From the NCBI GenBank assembly GCA_029213105.1, contig JARGNS010000098.1:1-9788 (forward strand): DNA of 9,788 nt, read 5' to 3'. The notes under the pieces were generated by a model. The model ran no database searches, was not told the DNA's origin, and worked only from the letters and a program-made list of their open reading frames with translations. The translations under genes and the position numbers were made by a program. Origin of the DNA: Planctomycetota bacterium (GTDB lineage Bacteria > Planctomycetota > PLA2 > JAEUHO01). Each line of letters opens with the position of its first letter. The stretch's first letter is position 1. Below are positions 8,394 through 9,788 of this stretch, in pieces.

Positions 8394-9788
8394 GTGCTCC
8401 GCGTCGGTGCCATGGCCAGCCTGCTCTTCCTGGTCCTGCTGGCGCCGCGCCCCCTCGGCGCCGAGGAGGCCGCCGAGGAGGCCGCCGATCGGGACGCGCG
8501 CCTGACGCGCGCGGTGGCCTCGCCGGCCGCCGTCGCACGCATCCGGGCCGTCGATGAGGCCCTGGATCTGGGGCCGGCCGCCCGCGACCTCGCCCGCCGC
8601 TGGACCGCCCTGCCGGGGCCGCACGCGCGCGCCTCGGGCTGGCATGTCCTGGGTCGCGTGGGCTCGCACGAGGACCTGCAGGCGGCCATCCGCGCCGCGG
8701 GGGACCACCAGCCCACCGTCGCCTTGGAAGCCGCCCGGGCCGTGCTCGGACTCGCCGCGCGCCTGCCGGCGTTGGATGTGCCGCCGCTGCCCCGCGAGGC
8801 GGCGCCGCTCCATGCCGTCCGTCCGCTCGCGCGCGCGGTCGTGGCGGCGTTGGAGTCCGGCCCCCGCGATCAGGTGCCGCCCGTGCTGCTGGCGCTGGGG
8901 GAGGGCATCGTCCCCACGCTGACGTTCATCCTCGTGGATCCGCGCTTCGGCATCGGTGCGCGCGCGGGTGTGTTGCGCGCCCTGGCGGCCATTGGCGGCA
9001 TCGAGGCCCGCGTGGCCATCGCCGCCCTGGTCGAGGAGCTGGAGGAGGTGCGTCAGCACCCGCTCTGGAGCGCCTGGTGGCGCGCGGTGAACGCCGTCGG
9101 CACGGGCCGCGGGCTTGCGCGCGCCCAGGCCCTCGCGGTGAGCTACGCCAAGCAGATGGACTTCAATCCCTGGCGCGGCCCCGTGCGCCGGCTGAGTTGG
9201 CGCGATCGCCAGCAGTACTTCCGCTTCCTTGCGGCATGCCCGCCGGCGGACGGCATCGAGTACGTGCGTGTCTACCTCGAGTGGCTCATCGAGCAGGCGT
9301 CGGAGAACGCCCGCCGGCGGCTCTTCCCGTCCCTGGCCGCCAGCATCATCCGGGCCTATCTCGTCATCTGCGATCCCACCGAGGAGACGCTGCGGCAGGC
9401 GGTGCTCTGTGCCCAGGTCCGCCAGCGTCGTGGCTGGCAGCGACGCGAGGAGGAACTCGGCGAGGTGATCGCGATGCTCGCGCCCTACCGCGAGCGCACG
9501 GGGGTCCAGCAGGGCCTCGACGAGTTGCTCGAGGCCGACGACCTGCCGGACACCGTGCGCGCCTGGGCCCTGCACCTGAAGGGCGAGACGCCCCATGAGG
9601 CGATGCGAGCCATGGCCGCGGAGTTGATCGATGCCGAGGGCGGCTCGGGCACCCTGACCCAACGCCGGCTGGGGGCGCGGCTCCTGGGCGCTCTCGGCCT
9701 GCCGAGTCCCGCCCGCATCCGCAGCACCGTGGCCGAGATCGACGGCACGCTCCAGGCCCTGGGCCTGGACTGGGCCGTGCGCGCCGCC
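8394..9788 (+). CDS. Secreted HEAT-like helical-repeat protein (partial, C-terminus outside window)
   Basis: I do not recognise a named family. The frame is open from an in-frame TAG at 8382-8384 to the right edge, giving 465 residues without a stop. From the GTG at 8394 the N-terminus is a plausible signal peptide: Arg3, hydrophobic core about 8-17, cleavage near LGA at residue 23. An ATG at 8412 would lose the basic residue but keep most of the core, so the start is uncertain. The mature protein begins with a short acidic AEEAAEEA tract. It is then nearly all alpha-helical and rich in Ala, Leu and Arg. A segment at about 165-215 resembles HEAT/PBS-lyase-like repeats (ARAGVLRALAAIGGIEARVA). 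Later helices lack an obvious regular period. No catalytic motif was seen. It is the second HEAT-like protein in the window and lies divergent from the acetyltransferase. The export prediction suggests a periplasmic or surface scaffold role, which is inference. Confidence 0.8.
   Translation, partial: MLRVGAMASLLFLVLLAPRPLGAEEAAEEAADRDARLTRAVASPAAVARIRAVDEALDLGPAARDLARRWTALPGPHARASGWHVLGRVGSHEDLQAAIRAAGDHQPTVALEAARAVLGLAARLPALDVPPLPREAAPLHAVRPLARAVVAALESGPRDQVPPVLLALGEGIVPTLTFILVDPRFGIGARAGVLRALAAIGGIEARVAIAALVEELEEVRQHPLWSAWWRAVNAVGTGRGLARAQALAVSYAKQMDFNPWRGPVRRLSWRDRQQYFRFLAACPPADGIEYVRVYLEWLIEQASENARRRLFPSLAASIIRAYLVICDPTEETLRQAVLCAQVRQRRGWQRREEELGEVIAMLAPYRERTGVQQGLDELLEADDLPDTVRAWALHLKGETPHEAMRAMAAELIDAEGGSGTLTQRRLGARLLGALGLPSPARIRSTVAEIDGTLQALGLDWAVRAA
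8460..8483 (+). repeat. Perfect 12-bp tandem duplication
   Basis: GCCGAGGAGGCC occurs twice in a row, followed by a partial third copy (GCCG). It stays in frame and encodes an Ala-Glu-Glu-Ala repeat right at the predicted signal-peptide cleavage site of the HEAT-like protein. It is a possible slippage site. Confidence 0.8.

Noticed and set aside
6107..8557. 816-residue open frame on the plus strand
   Set aside because: It overlaps four better-supported genes in other frames and is low-complexity Arg/Ala/Gly sequence.
8330..8716. Upstream extension of the acetyltransferase frame to 8716
   Set aside because: The extra 129 residues are Arg/Ala/Ser-rich, antisense to the secreted gene and absent from YhbS-type proteins, so the start was set at 8329.
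7956..9662. 568-residue open frame on the minus strand opposite the secreted HEAT-like gene
   Set aside because: No ribosome site or domain. The plus frame has a signal peptide and coherent helical composition, so I prefer it.

Overview
The window is 9.8 kb of very GC-rich bacterial DNA with strong third-position G/C bias. It is packed with protein genes and has no RNA gene, insertion sequence, phage gene or CRISPR array that I can see. The gene families (GAF/PAS hybrid histidine kinase, DUF4397 secreted protein, HEAT-repeat proteins) are common in large, GC-rich genomes of environmental bacteria such as Planctomycetota, Myxococcota and relatives. The sequence alone does not fix the phylum.

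Layout, left to right: (1) minus strand, 2312 to the left edge: a cytoplasmic hybrid sensor kinase (GAF-PAS-PAS-HisKA-HATPase-receiver), cut by the window edge inside the receiver. (2) plus, 2407-4407: a 666-residue PLP-dependent amino-acid decarboxylase resembling bacterial tyrosine decarboxylases. (3) minus, 4404-5699: a secreted protein built from two long DUF4397 repeats, which split into four half-units. (4) minus, 5791-6612: a membrane protein with about four N-terminal helices and HEAT-like repeats at its C-terminus. (5) plus, 6672-7817: a saccharopine-dehydrogenase-family oxidoreductase closest to lysine 6-dehydrogenase. (6) minus, 7790-8329: a YhbS-type GNAT acetyltransferase. (7) plus, 8394 to the right edge: a secreted alpha-helical HEAT-like protein, cut by the window edge.

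The strands alternate almost gene by gene. There are three short divergent spacers (94, 59 and 64 bp) and two convergent pairs whose ends overlap (4 bp and 28 bp). Only genes 4 and 3 run in the same direction next to each other, so there is no evident multi-gene operon. No gene-free stretch exceeds about 95 bp. All intergenic DNA was inspected, and the candidate promoters, a leader hairpin and ribosome binding sites found there are listed.

Functionally, the decarboxylase, the dehydrogenase and perhaps the acetyltransferase act on amino acids or amines, and the kinase shares a 94-bp spacer with the decarboxylase. A linked amine-metabolism role is possible, but it is inference only. I found no convincing new multi-gene system. 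The most unusual items are the doubled DUF4397 architecture with tryptophan-rich inserts, the membrane-HEAT fusion, a LOV-like cysteine in the second PAS domain of the kinase, and the hairpin in the decarboxylase leader.
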